Assembly (NCBI GenBank): GCA_014237855.1
Contig: JABACD010000017.1
Coordinates: forward strand, 71,977 to 135,976
Reading direction: 5' to 3'
Origin: Planctomycetota bacterium
GTDB lineage: Bacteria > Planctomycetota > UBA1135 > GCA-002686595
Length of the DNA stretch: 64,000 nt
Each line of letters begins with the position of its first letter. Position 1 is the first letter of the stretch. Of this stretch, positions 56,001 to 64,000 are shown one piece after another. Under the pieces are notes generated by a model. The model was not told the DNA's origin and did not search any database. It saw only the letters and a program-made list of their open reading frames with translations. The translations under genes and the position numbers were made by a program.

Positions 56001-56445
56001 GGATCGCTTCGGGGTTCTTCCTGGAGGACTTGAGCTCTCGCTGACTGAGCTTGACCAGCTCCTCCACCGCAGCGGCCCGGGCAATGGCGAGAGCCTCGAG
56101 TCCTGGCACGACCTCCAGGACCTCGCGAGCCAGATTCGATCCGCCGGAGAGCCTGCCACGCTCGTCGCAGGCGGCATTCCACCAGCAGTAGGCCCACAGC
56201 GCACGAGCATCCTCGGAAGCGGCCGCATTGCGAAACAACGGGCCAAGGACCTCGAGCGATGCGGGACGCAGCACCAGCGCTCGCTGGAGGTGTCTCGCCG
56301 CCGCCTCCTCATCGCCCTTCTCGATCGCGGTGAGTCCTGCCCTGAGCCGGACATCGAAGGGCCCTTCAGGCGCTTGCCGCGCTGGGAAGGAGGCGATCGC
56401 GCCCAGGGTCGCGAGGACAAGTGTGACTGGCGTGAGCCGGATCAT
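53074..56445 (-). CDS. Exported peptidase-MA-like metallopeptidase, large
   Basis: 1123 residues with a signal peptide (start MIRLTPVTLVLATLGAIASF). A TPR-like segment follows. The zinc peptidase core is HELTH (386-390) with WLAEG supplying the third ligand near Glu406, the gluzincin pattern of the peptidase MA/DUF1570 family common in Planctomycetota. Downstream are a long helical region and a concanavalin-like beta-sandwich (GRYAIRCRVKFTTSF, SNFELRAIVDGAAVHFWIED). Likely a periplasmic or extracellular enzyme; substrate unknown. Confidence 0.8.
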   Translation of the reverse strand: MIRLTPVTLVLATLGAIASFPARQAPEGPFDVRLRAGLTAIEKGDEEAAARHLQRALVLRPASLEVLGPLFRNAAASEDARALWAYCWWNAACDERGRLSGGSNLAREVLEVVPGLEALAIARAAAVEELVKLSQRELKSSRKNPEAILTAGWADRLARELARPMPALMKSQLAELDSGPVVGRRQIDAVIKDLKRVHSRATSQGDHSTAVRAARIVRGLAAQGSFDDLQGPVPEGIPALMRWALEALGKSRARLAGDLGEPLSVEQLEEMDEDEAREFSLIHSDQSFPGLAISPRGAYRIETCCGQETLLGTAETVEYHHDRLARWFGEDPFLERQGLVRVVPEAAGLEAEGAGFWWVGGFQGGDTTTLRFSCGTIEGLGHLITHELTHRFDGAIYPGTPAWLAEGKAVWTGGSYGSYHDEEFVEDHINFGTVEGALIKGYGNEQKLRELLTGEIEDYRDNYVAGYALYVYLKLWQDQARRPVFYDRLEPYMRGLKSRSQDPEAWFVANFADGKDGRPGDFSAFAAAFQEFLAGFYWDDRAPWTSRYTPSIEMAGSGWVYDSQTWTWSRSRAEPYWGQDHAWRAGDLLLDMEKEKEAARAYLWAWGVDEHAPRRKSKLASVLESIGAKEAAWVLRNDVILGHLQSAADPVELRPAPFSLPRTEGLLAAILEQRNAMAQAGMPLAAAALVAEYNRLAAWLGMELLHQAVPQLPADFLHPWDEPESLLGIEGWTEDGLTGYEERRVEGCWYSEPDGALHVGRFKPRTDTGILDRRAHNRHAFALTELGQPAGRYAIRCRVKFTTSFASGALILGYGRRDRNIRLAFTAGDFMYSIGKKEEPEELDGVSWRVSGLRDRDGPLSGSVRSGSIGFDSPRSNFELRAIVDGAAVHFWIEDRYLGSYHDALGTPIEGRIGFATGMGAIRVNEPTIQRLDRSQQLGRPLSSGGEEAFRVDAGLDLLAPTPDNFRRLINRPVAGMVPDSTGTILVWASMPEWTEAESDEQQDALLEKVIKYMTNVRTMMWRVGADQPLLLALPDKLSEQRLSKLSSDLTESMEDLSWRSVTYRWQPNPPEEDLMGQHRSWLAFVDSAGVLRHCDRLTALDRSFSPELVHWVTVFRDDDGEN

Positions 56446-56592
56446 CTCTCGATTCTAGGCTACTTCCCCTGCCCGAGGAACGCTTTAGCGTCACCGGTGG
56501 TACCTTGACGCCCCTCCAAGCCCGGTGCAGCTCTCCCCACGGGATGGCCCTGGAGCTATCCCAATCAGACCCTGTCCGACCCCTCTTCCGGC

Positions 56593-58287
56593 ATGATCAT
56601 GATCCTCGACAGCTCGCTCATCCTGATGCTCGTGGTGGCACTCGCAGCGCCGGCCCAGGATTCCGAGCTCGAGGTCGACCTTCGCGATCACTACGACGTC
56701 TTGGCCTACGACCTCGAGCTGGCCGTGGTTCCCCGGACGAAGACCCTTGAAGGGCTGGCCACGATCGAGGCTCGAGCAACGGCCCCACTCGAGGTGATCC
56801 AGCTGGACCTCAACAAGCTGCATGAGGTGATCGAGGTTCGCCAGGGCCAGGAGGTCCTCGACGTCAGTCGCGCGGGCGATTCCCTGCGGGCCACCCTCGC
56901 TCGTCCAGCAAGGGAGGGTGAGCTGATTTCCGTCAGTGTTCGCTACCGCGGCAATCCCGAGGGCGGCAGGTTCGACGGGTTCCACTGGGTGCAGTCACGA
57001 GACGGGAGCCCCTGGATCAACACCGCCTGTCAGGGACTGGGCGCACATTACTGGTATCCCTGCAAGGCCAGCTTCTTTCACCCCGAGGACAAGCCGGAGC
57101 GGGTCTCGATGGCAATCAGCTGCCCTGCAGACCTCTACGGTGTCAGCAATGGACGGCTGACCGAGGTCGTTGAAGGAACCCCCGACTGGTTCGATTCGGA
57201 GGGCAAGGAGTACAAGACCTACCGCTGGCGTCACGACTATCCCCTCGAGACCTACGCGGTCACCCTCAATGTCGGCCCCTATGTCGTCGTCGAGCAGGAG
57301 ATCCTGGTGCCCGGTCTCGAGCAGGCCGTCCCCTTCAATTACTACGTGCTCCCGGAGAACGCGGAGAAGGCCGCCGTGCAGTTCAAGCAGGTTCCCGAGC
57401 TGGTACGCATCTTCTCCGAGGCCTTCGGCCCCTTCCCCTTCCCGGACTCCAAGTTCGCGCTGGTCGAGACCAACTTCTGGGGTATGGAGCACTCCACGGC
57501 CGTCGCCTACGGATCGAGCTACCCGGCCTGGTGCAAGGAGAACGGGAAGAGTGACCGGTTTGCCAATCGCAACAAGTGGTTCGACTACATCCTCGTCCAT
57601 GAGGTCGCCCACGAGTGGTGGGGTAATGCTGTCTCCGCCGAACACTGGGGGCACTTCTGGCTTCACGAGGGTTTTGGCACCTACGCCGAGGGCGTCTACG
57701 TCGAGGGCATCGAGGGCCGCGAGGAGGCCGACCGATTCTTCCACGAGATGGGGCGGCGGATCTCATCCAGGAAGGGGCGGCTCTACCGTGGTGACTCCCC
57801 CACCTCTGGGGAGGCCTACAGTGGATTGATCTACAGCAAGGGTGCCTGCGTCCTGAACACCTTGCGGCACTACGTCAGCAACGACGAGGCCTGGTGGAAG
57901 TCACTGAGAGACTTCAACATGGAGTCGCGCTACGGAAATGCGGGAACGGCAGACTTCCGCGCTGTCCTGGAACGAAATACTGGAGAGCAGTGGACCCAGT
58001 TCTTCGACCAGTGGTTCCGTGGAGAGGGAACTCCCAGCCTGGACGGAAAGGTCTTCATTGATGAGGCTGGCTGCATCACGGTCGAGGCGCAGGTCACCAA
58101 CGGAGAATTCCGCGTACCCCTCGACCTGGCCTGGAAGGATGGCGAGTCCGTGGAGCACAAGTTGAGACTCTGGGTTACCACGGAGCCGACCAGAACTCAG
58201 CTCGGGTGTGATGCCCGGAACTCAGAGCTACGCATCGAGAACCTCGATCGGTTGCTGGGCAAGCACGACATCGAGGTCGAGGAGTGA
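56593..58287 (+). CDS. M1 family metallopeptidase (aminopeptidase-N-like), exported
   Basis: 564 residues with a signal peptide ending ALAAPAQ. The zinc site is HEVAH (336-340) plus Glu359 in HEGFGTYAEG, with the exact 18-residue M1 spacing. The exopeptidase motif GAMEN is replaced by WGMEH (297-300), which still offers Glu299. The N-terminal beta-domain is present, and the C-terminal part is short for M1. Probably a periplasmic aminopeptidase feeding on peptides. Confidence 0.9.
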   Translation: MIMILDSSLILMLVVALAAPAQDSELEVDLRDHYDVLAYDLELAVVPRTKTLEGLATIEARATAPLEVIQLDLNKLHEVIEVRQGQEVLDVSRAGDSLRATLARPAREGELISVSVRYRGNPEGGRFDGFHWVQSRDGSPWINTACQGLGAHYWYPCKASFFHPEDKPERVSMAISCPADLYGVSNGRLTEVVEGTPDWFDSEGKEYKTYRWRHDYPLETYAVTLNVGPYVVVEQEILVPGLEQAVPFNYYVLPENAEKAAVQFKQVPELVRIFSEAFGPFPFPDSKFALVETNFWGMEHSTAVAYGSSYPAWCKENGKSDRFANRNKWFDYILVHEVAHEWWGNAVSAEHWGHFWLHEGFGTYAEGVYVEGIEGREEADRFFHEMGRRISSRKGRLYRGDSPTSGEAYSGLIYSKGACVLNTLRHYVSNDEAWWKSLRDFNMESRYGNAGTADFRAVLERNTGEQWTQFFDQWFRGEGTPSLDGKVFIDEAGCITVEAQVTNGEFRVPLDLAWKDGESVEHKLRLWVTTEPTRTQLGCDARNSELRIENLDRLLGKHDIEVEE

Positions 58288-58345
58288 GGTCAGAACCGCG
58301 GCTGCTGGTGAAGCTGGACTGACCTACAAGGCGGGGCAAACCTGC

Positions 58346-59023
58346 TCAGGGTCGAAGCTCGCGCCAGGGCCCCAACCTGGGAGGCTCCGCCTCGAGGACC
58401 AGGTCCTCGGAGAGAGTGGGATGACGAACCTGCAGGCGGCGCGCGTGAAGGGCGATGCTGCGGTCCGCGAGCGGCTCCTCGGCGCCATACTTCAGATCAC
58501 CGAGCAGCGGGGTACCCAGGGTCGCGCAGGCAACGCGCAGCTGGTGGGAGCGGCCCGTGTGAGGCGTGAGCTCCAGGAGAGTCCTGGCCCCCCTGGAACG
58601 CAGGACCCGGTAGCTCGTGTTGGCCAGCTTGGCAGCACCTCTCTCTGCCTCGACGACCCCGACTCGGTTGCGCTCGGAGTCCTTCAAGAGCCACTGCTCG
58701 AGCTCTCCTCGTGAGGGCTCGGGCTTTCCCTGAACGACTCCCCAGTAGGTCTTCGAGGTCGCGCGGTCCCGAAACTGAGCACTCAAGCGGCTTGCAGCCT
58801 TGGACGTCCGACCGAAGAGCACGACTCCTGAGACCGGTCGATCGAGTCGATGCACCACTCCCAGGAAGACGGCTCCGGGCTTGCTGTACTCGCGCTTGAT
58901 CCAGGCCTTGGCCTGGTCCAGCAGGCTCTCGTCCCCCGAGTCGTCTGGCACGATCGGAAGACAGGCGGGCTTGTTGACCACCAGCAGGTGGTTGTCAACG
59001 TACAGGATCTCGAGCGAACTCAT
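58346..59023 (-). CDS. RluA family pseudouridine synthase
   Basis: 225 residues. LEILYVDNHLLVVNKPACL and GVVHRLDRPVSGVVLFGRT, with catalytic Asp61 in HRLD, define the RluA family, and LLELTPHTGRSHQLRV is the third motif. No S4 domain precedes the catalytic fold, as in the short RluA/TruC-like forms. Target RNA unknown. The ATG overlaps the stop of the methyltransferase gene (59020-59023), so the two RNA enzymes are likely co-expressed. Confidence 0.92.
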   Translation of the reverse strand: MSSLEILYVDNHLLVVNKPACLPIVPDDSGDESLLDQAKAWIKREYSKPGAVFLGVVHRLDRPVSGVVLFGRTSKAASRLSAQFRDRATSKTYWGVVQGKPEPSRGELEQWLLKDSERNRVGVVEAERGAAKLANTSYRVLRSRGARTLLELTPHTGRSHQLRVACATLGTPLLGDLKYGAEEPLADRSIALHARRLQVRHPTLSEDLVLEAEPPRLGPWRELRP

Positions 59024-59931
59024 GCCTGCAGCTCTAGCCCCCGGGAGTATCGCGCGCAGAAGCCGGCGGGCAGACGGCGTTCACCGCCCATCTCGGCAAG
59101 GGCCAGCTCTCCCACCGAGGTCTGCCCCGCTGGCAGCTCTCCGAGGAGGTTCTGGAAGGCCAGGGGTGAGTAGCCCACCGCGTAGGTCGAGAGCACCGCC
59201 ACAGCGCGCTCCTCGAACAACTGCCCAGCAGCCTCGATCAGGGGCGCCAGGCCCTCCTCGAGCTGCCAGCGCTCACCCTTGGGGCCACGTCCGTAGTGCG
59301 GAGGGTCGAGCAGGATCGCGTGATAGCGCGAGCCCCGGCGTACCTCCCTCCGGGCAAAGGCCAGCGCATCGTCGCAGATGATCCGCATGCAGCGCTCTGG
59401 CAGTCCGCTGGCAGAGATGTTCTCTCTCAGCCAGGAGAGCGATGCCTTGGAGGCGTCGACGTGGGTCACGTCCCACTCCTGTCCGGCAGCGAGCACACTG
59501 GCTGCACCGGTGTAGCCAAAGAGATTCAAGAGTCGAGGTCGGTCGGCACCACTGGCTCGCAGCGCCTGGCCGACCTGATCGATGAATTCCCAGTTGGCCG
59601 CTTGCTCGGGGAACAAGCCCACGTGCTTGAAGGGCGTCGGACGGATCACGAAGCGAGCTGAGCGGTAGCCAACCTCCCAGGAGGGCTCCGCGGCCTGGAG
59701 GAAGCGAGGCGCGCCGGGCCGGACCTCCCAGCGACCGCCGCGATCGCTCTCGCGTACGAACTTGAGGTCGGCGGCCTGCCACTCCTCCGGGGGCCGTCGC
59801 CTGCGCCAGAGAGCCTGCGGATCGGGCCGACAGAGGGTCACACGACCAAATCGTTCGAGCTTCTGCCCCTCGCCGGAGTCGAGCAGGCAGTGATCGGGCA
59901 GCGCGGGAGATTGGAAGACTGAGGGTTCCAC
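59020..59931 (-). CDS. COG1092-like class I SAM-dependent RNA methyltransferase
   Basis: About 303 residues from the GTG at 59931; the open frame reaches 60081, but the extra 50 residues are unlike the family. The conserved opening is CLLDSGEGQKLERFG, then LNLFGYTGAASVLAA for SAM, THVDASKASLSWLREN and LLDPPHYGRGPKGE. No PUA domain is present, unlike the RlmI-like protein at 7979-9157. Probably methylates rRNA. Translationally coupled to the RluA gene. Confidence 0.82.
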   Translation of the reverse strand: MEPSVFQSPALPDHCLLDSGEGQKLERFGRVTLCRPDPQALWRRRRPPEEWQAADLKFVRESDRGGRWEVRPGAPRFLQAAEPSWEVGYRSARFVIRPTPFKHVGLFPEQAANWEFIDQVGQALRASGADRPRLLNLFGYTGAASVLAAGQEWDVTHVDASKASLSWLRENISASGLPERCMRIICDDALAFARREVRRGSRYHAILLDPPHYGRGPKGERWQLEEGLAPLIEAAGQLFEERAVAVLSTYAVGYSPLAFQNLLGELPAGQTSVGELALAEMGGERRLPAGFCARYSRGLELQA

Positions 59932-60105
59932 GAAGTGGAGAATACGGTTGGCACAAAAAGAGCGAAGAAAATGCTCGGAATCCCCGACGAGAGGCCACGC
60001 AATTCGCCATGTAGAGATTGCTGAACCAGTCTCCTGTACCCTGAGCCCCAGCTCGCCCCCGCTCCGAACCACCTCCGACAAGTACTTCCGACCCTGCGCG
60101 GCCTC

Positions 60106-61491
60106 GTGAAAGCCTCCTTCAGCCCAACCTCCATCACCAGACTCCTTCCGACTGTCCTGATCTGCTTGCTCGGATCATGCCAGAGCTACAACAGCCAGAT
60201 CGAGGGGCTGGTCAGTGTGTACGAGAAGGGTGAATTCGAGGAGGCCGCCAGCGTGGTCGAGTCCGGCGACCTTGAGGAGGCCTACGCGAGCAAGACGGAC
60301 GGCCTGCTCTTCATGTTAGAGGCGGGCAAGGTGCTCCAGGATGCAGGGCTCTATCGGGAGTCGATCTCGATGTTCGAGCGAGCCTCTGCACGCATGGAGC
60401 ACTTCGACCTCCAGGCCAGCGTCTCAGTCAGCGAGGAGCTGGTCTCCACGGTCAGCACTCAAGCGAGTAGGGACTATCGCGGGACCGACTACGACCGGAT
60501 CTTGCTGGAGATCTACGAGGTCTTGAACTACCTCGCTATCAATGACTTTGGCGAGGCCATGGTCCACGTACGAAGAGCCTATCGGCGTCAGGCAGAGGCC
60601 GTCGCTCGAAACGCCAGCGAGATCGAGGCCCGGCAGAAGGAGAACAACGCTACCGGTTCAAAGGCCCTCCAGTCTGAGGAGTATCGCAAGTTCGAACAGA
60701 GCCTCAACACCCTGGCCACCGACGCCTACGCGGACTTCGTCAATCCCATGGCGACCTTTCTCTCCGCAGTCCTCCTGCGCGAGGAGGGCACCAACAGCAA
60801 TGCGCTGGTCGACCTCCGCAAGCTGGTGAGCATGCTGCCGAACAACAGCTACCTTCCGCTCCTGCTTGAGGAGTTCGAGGCCGGCCCATCTCCGGTGCCC
60901 AATCGCTTCTACGTGATCTTTGAGAACGGCCTGGCGCCTGCTCGTCGGGAGTGGTCGCTGACCCTTCCCACGCCCAATGGCTGGTCGAGGATTGCCGTCC
61001 CCATGATCGTGCCGCAGCCCACCGAGGTGAAGCACCTCTTGGTCCGTGCACTGGATGACAGCCTTGAGCTTGCCACTCAGCAGATCGCCAGCATCGACAG
61101 CATCGTGGCAAGTGACTTCAAGGCCAACCTGGCCTCGATGATCTGGCGCATCGTCATCTCCCAGGTTGCCAAGGAGACGGCCACCTATGCTCTCGCCAAG
61201 CAGGACAGCAGCGGGATAGCGAGCGTGCTCGGCAGCATCTACAAGGTCGCCAGCGCCGGCGCCGACCTGCGCACATGGCGTACCCCCGGTTCCGAGTTCC
61301 AGATCGCCTTCGGGGAGGTCCCTGAGGATGGTCGGCTCTCACTTGATCTCATCACCTCCACCAACCTGGCCAGAGGTCGATCAGACGTGATCCTGCCTCC
61401 GGCGCGCACACACTTCATCTTCGTTAGAGTTCCAAGGCTCTCGAACATACAACCGCGAGTGTTCTCACTGGGGAGCACCATCTCGAACTAG
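60106..61491 (+). CDS. COG3014-like outer-membrane lipoprotein with TPR-like repeats
   Basis: 461 residues from a GTG. The lipobox LLGSC puts lipid on Cys25. A helical TPR-like front (VYEKGEFEEAASVVES, LLFMLEAGKVLQDAGLY) leads to a C-terminal domain with FYVIFENGLAPARREW and LPTPNGWSRIAVPM, the COG3014 signature. Function unknown, but in other bacteria it neighbours ycfL and lpoB, as here. First gene of the last operon in the window. Confidence 0.82.
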   Translation: MKASFSPTSITRLLPTVLICLLGSCQSYNSQIEGLVSVYEKGEFEEAASVVESGDLEEAYASKTDGLLFMLEAGKVLQDAGLYRESISMFERASARMEHFDLQASVSVSEELVSTVSTQASRDYRGTDYDRILLEIYEVLNYLAINDFGEAMVHVRRAYRRQAEAVARNASEIEARQKENNATGSKALQSEEYRKFEQSLNTLATDAYADFVNPMATFLSAVLLREEGTNSNALVDLRKLVSMLPNNSYLPLLLEEFEAGPSPVPNRFYVIFENGLAPARREWSLTLPTPNGWSRIAVPMIVPQPTEVKHLLVRALDDSLELATQQIASIDSIVASDFKANLASMIWRIVISQVAKETATYALAKQDSSGIASVLGSIYKVASAGADLRTWRTPGSEFQIAFGEVPEDGRLSLDLITSTNLARGRSDVILPPARTHFIFVRVPRLSNIQPRVFSLGSTISN

Positions 61492-61570
61492 CGAGACAAC
61501 CATTCACTGACCGCTCGCCTCCATGGCAGAGCAATCCCGGGCCTGATACTTGATTTAGGAAGGCACTTCG

Positions 61571-61981
61571 ATGATTCAACGACTCTCCGCCATTGCGATT
61601 CTCTCTCTCGGCTGCCTCGGCTGCGAGAGCACCTCGAACTACGTCCCGCCTCCGCCCGGAGCCCTGGAAGAGAGCCTGTGGCGTGATCGAGTGATCATGA
61701 GCACCAACGTCAAGACCCGGGTGGCTGTCGACCAGGTCCTCGAAGATCGGCAGAATGGCCTCCTACGTACTCAGATCGAAATGCACAACATCACCTCCTC
61801 CGAGCAGAGCTTCCGGACGCTCATCGAGTGGTTCGACGTGGCTGGATTCAAGCTCGACTCCCCGAACGACGGTTGGATGAGCCACATCGTCCACCCCAAC
61901 CAGACGTTCTCCGTCAGTGCGAACGCCGTGAACCCGGCTGCAGTCTCCTGGCGCCTGAACATCGACACCTGGGGCCGCTAG
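61571..61981 (+). CDS. YcfL-like (DUF1425) lipoprotein
   Basis: 136 residues. A clear AGGAAGG ribosome site lies seven bases before the ATG. Lipobox Cys is at 15 or 18 (LGCLGC). The core GLLRTQIEMHNITSSEQSF, IEWFDVAGFKLDS and VSWRLNIDTW matches YcfL/DUF1425. In E. coli ycfL is next to lpoB, the arrangement seen here. Role in the envelope is not defined. Confidence 0.85.
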   Translation: MIQRLSAIAILSLGCLGCESTSNYVPPPPGALEESLWRDRVIMSTNVKTRVAVDQVLEDRQNGLLRTQIEMHNITSSEQSFRTLIEWFDVAGFKLDSPNDGWMSHIVHPNQTFSVSANAVNPAAVSWRLNIDTWGR

Positions 61982-62015
61982 GTCCTCTCCCCTCCGCAAG
62001 AACACAACGAACGTC

Positions 62016-62627
62016 ATGAAAGCGAACATCATCCTCATTCTCCCGCTCCTCGTCATCGCCACCTCCTGCCAGAGCGGACCACAGCGCATTGACCCCGGTG
62101 GTGACCAGGCTGTCACCTCCGCGGGGGTCGACTTCAACGAGATCATCGAGTGGACGGACACCCTGACCCAGCGAATGCTGACCTCGGGCTTCCTGGACAC
62201 CGGAGAGTTCGGCCCTCAGCCGATTCGCATGGTTGTCAGCGACATCGAGAACAAGACCGATCTCTCGCACTTCCCCAGCGAGCTATTGCTGACCAACATC
62301 CGTACGTCCCTGTTGCAGTCGGGCAAGGCACGCTGGGTCTCCACCTACGGTGAGGATGGCCGCGACGACATGACTCGCGACACGCGCGACCTGGCGAACG
62401 ATCCGCTCTTCAAGCAGGACCAGATCCCCCAGCAAGGAACCGCCTCGGTCGCTCGGCTCTCCCTGCGCACTCAGCTTCTGTGGACCCACTCTCAGGGAAC
62501 CAAGAGCGCACAGAACACCTACATCGTGCGCCAATGGGTCACGGACACGGTCAACGGCGAGGTCATCTGGGAGGGCCAGTCCAACCCCATCGCCAAGAAG
62601 TTCGAGAAGGGGAGCGTCTCCTGGTAG
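62016..62627 (+). CDS. LpoB-like penicillin-binding-protein activator
   Basis: 203 residues with lipobox ATSC (Cys18). The LpoB domain shows IRMVVSDIENKTDLSHFP, LLTNIRTSLLQSGKAR and ARLSLRTQLLWTHSQG, ending with a YIVRQWVTDTVNGEVIW strand. In Enterobacteria LpoB reaches from the outer membrane to stimulate PBP1b. Its presence suggests an outer-membrane-to-peptidoglycan control here. Follows ycfL by 34 bases. Confidence 0.85.
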   Translation: MKANIILILPLLVIATSCQSGPQRIDPGGDQAVTSAGVDFNEIIEWTDTLTQRMLTSGFLDTGEFGPQPIRMVVSDIENKTDLSHFPSELLLTNIRTSLLQSGKARWVSTYGEDGRDDMTRDTRDLANDPLFKQDQIPQQGTASVARLSLRTQLLWTHSQGTKSAQNTYIVRQWVTDTVNGEVIWEGQSNPIAKKFEKGSVSW

Positions 62628-62692
62628 GCCAAATTGCCCGGGAAACGGATCAAACAACAGGATCGTCATGACTGCTCCGGAGGAGTAACAGG

Positions 62693-63961
62693 ATGAGGAC
62701 ACTCAGCTGGCAGAGGCGCGCCGTCCATGGGGCGCTGTACCTGATCCTGGGACTCTTCCTGAGCAGCGCGAGCCTTGGGTTCGAGTCCGTTGAAGTCCTC
62801 GGCCGAGGAGCGACCGAGGCCGAGGCCATCCGAAGTGCCCTGGCCGAATCCGTGCGCCAGGTGAACGAGAGCAGCGCTGGCTCGAGCAACGGCACGCAGG
62901 AGGAGGTTGCCGCCATCCTGCAAGGCCTACACGACGTACCCCTCGGCCTGGAAGACGGGAATTTCGGGAGCCTCCGTGCCGCATCGCGGGGCTACGTGCG
63001 CAGCTACGAAGTTCTGAGGAGTTCGGGGCCCGAGGCGCCGGTCGAGGTCAGAGTTCGGGCCACCGTTCTACGCTTCGATCCCGAGAACCCGCGCACGGCA
63101 TCCGGCAAGACCCTGTTGGTCGGAGTCTTCGAGCTCGGTGACGATGCTCTGGGATTCGATCGGCCTGTCGAGGGCGTCCCAAGCCTGCTTGACAGCTTGC
63201 GTGAGGAACTCGAGAACCGCCTGGTGAGAGCCCGCAAGTTTCTCGTACTCACCCGTGAAGATCTGGGGCCCAGCCTGAACAAGCTCCAGTTCAAGAGCGG
63301 CAGGTGGATCGGTGGGGATGAGAGACAGGGACCAGGTGACCAGTACGGCATCGACTATCTGGTCTCCGGTCAAATCGACACCTTGAAGGTCCACACCGAG
63401 AAGAAGGTTGTCAGGAGAACCGGTCACGTCTACTCGACCAAGACCGCGGAGGTCCAGATGACCATGACCCTCCACGACGTCACCAGTGGACAGATCATCT
63501 GGAGCGAGGCGTTCGCTCAGAACTACCTCTTTGGGCCAGAGAGCCTGAGGGACTCTCCCGAGTTCCTGGATGATGGCACAGTGGCTCGAACGATGGCCTT
63601 TGAGGCGGCCGACACCCTCACCCAGCAGCTGCTGGCTCACAGCTGCCCACCCACGGTGCTAAAGGCCAAGGTCAACGTCCCGGGAGGTCCGATACTCGTG
63701 CTCAACGTGGGCAGCTCGATCTATCCGGGGGGTCACGTGCTCGAGCTCGTTCATGTGGGAACGGACCTGATCGACCCGGCCACTGGACGATCACTCGGGC
63801 CGGACGAGTCCCTGATCGGTCTGATCCAGATCGTCCGCCAGGACGAGCACAAGAGCGAGGCGACCTTCGTGAACCTCAGCCCCGAGATCCAATCCTGGAT
63901 CGCAGCCAATGGCCTGGACCCGGCGGTCCTGGCCTGCCGACAGCCCGAGGTGGGCCGGTAG
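62693..63961 (+). CDS. Exported CsgG/FlgT-like protein
   Basis: 422 residues with a signal peptide and a strong ribosome site (CGGAGGAG, ending seven bases before the ATG). The N-terminal EVLGRGATEAEAIRSALAES is the LPP20/FlgT-type opening. The middle YLVSGQIDTLKVHTEKKVV and VQMTMTLHDVTSGQIIWS resemble CsgG/LpoB-type assembly domains, and the C-terminal SCPPTVLKAKVNVPGG looks like the FlgT C-terminal module. It probably assembles with the LpoB and COG3014 proteins in the envelope. Only 39 bases follow in the window. Confidence 0.7.
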   Translation: MRTLSWQRRAVHGALYLILGLFLSSASLGFESVEVLGRGATEAEAIRSALAESVRQVNESSAGSSNGTQEEVAAILQGLHDVPLGLEDGNFGSLRAASRGYVRSYEVLRSSGPEAPVEVRVRATVLRFDPENPRTASGKTLLVGVFELGDDALGFDRPVEGVPSLLDSLREELENRLVRARKFLVLTREDLGPSLNKLQFKSGRWIGGDERQGPGDQYGIDYLVSGQIDTLKVHTEKKVVRRTGHVYSTKTAEVQMTMTLHDVTSGQIIWSEAFAQNYLFGPESLRDSPEFLDDGTVARTMAFEAADTLTQQLLAHSCPPTVLKAKVNVPGGPILVLNVGSSIYPGGHVLELVHVGTDLIDPATGRSLGPDESLIGLIQIVRQDEHKSEATFVNLSPEIQSWIAANGLDPAVLACRQPEVGR

Positions 63962-64000
63962 GGCCCTATCGAGGATCCAGGCGCCAAAGGGCAAGAAAGT

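Noticed and set aside
55852..56508. Plus-strand frame opposite the MA-peptidase gene
   Set aside because: Antisense shadow; the minus frame has a signal peptide and the HELTH zinc motif.
58287..58325. Terminator between the M1 peptidase and RluA genes
   Set aside because: The AGGTCAG/CTGACCT arms enclose a 25-base loop, begin at the stop codon and have no U-tract; too weak.

Overview
The window is high-GC, gene-dense bacterial chromosome. It most likely comes from a marine or environmental member of the Planctomycetota, possibly the Poly30/Saltatorellus-like lineages; this is inference, since there is no rRNA here. The main clue is a C-terminal module with the pattern FCFGDGLGTPCPCGN on a large secreted cytochrome/beta-propeller protein, a style I associate with those lineages. 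Others are large secreted proteins with carboxypeptidase-regulatory, propeller and TPR domains, few Shine-Dalgarno sites, and frequent GTG/TTG starts. The cell looks diderm: the window has a porin ending in Phe, a Kdo-kinase-like protein, Lgt, several lipoproteins and an LpoB homologue. Menaquinone is made by the futalosine route (mqnC, mqnE). I see no rRNA, tRNA, CRISPR array, insertion sequence or prophage.

Layout. 1-487 is the edge of a THUMP RNA methyltransferase. 926-4150 is a secreted di-heme propeller protein. 4137-12702 is a minus-strand run: an AAA+ sigma-54-type regulator coupled to a HEAT/TPR secreted protein, then rlmI-like, thiS, thiG, a CPBP protease, a gamma-carbonic-anhydrase-like protein, larE and a small ABM-domain protein. 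13098-17681 is nusA-infB-rbfA, without rimP before it or truB after it. cysS and a PknK-like kinase/ATPase/TPR protein follow.

22822-26361 is the most system-like part. Twin Fur-type inverted repeats, one sitting inside a TTGACA-N17-TAAAAC promoter, precede apbE, an outer-membrane porin, an FMN-binding-domain protein and a small four-helix membrane protein rich in His. Overlapping or closely spaced genes argue for one operon. The logical reading is an iron-regulated extracytoplasmic flavin/heme electron-transfer route, perhaps a ferric reductase.

26376-33819 (minus) has a KdkA-like kinase, a KptA/Tpt1 RNA 2'-phosphotransferase with a repetitive charged tail, a DAACS symporter with a PDZ-like insert, a small unknown protein and a membrane-anchored phosphodiesterase. 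33953-43072 carries a MATE exporter, a trans-sulfuration enzyme, a FabZ-like dehydratase, a Pus10-type pseudouridine synthase (normally archaeal/eukaryotic), lgt overlapping an RNase HII-like gene, and a UDP-galactopyranose-mutase-like flavoprotein. 43199-59931 has a propeller lipoprotein, thpR, glyS, a Cys-less TlpA-like protein, mqnC-mqnE, two metallopeptidases, an RluA synthase and a COG1092 methyltransferase. 60106-63961 is a COG3014-ycfL-lpoB-CsgG/FlgT-like envelope operon.

The window is unusually rich in RNA-modifying and RNA-end enzymes: RlmL-like, RlmI-like, COG1092, RluA, Pus10, KptA, ThpR and an RNase HII-like protein. Many starts were moved downstream of the longest open frame on homology or ribosome-site grounds; each entry says so.
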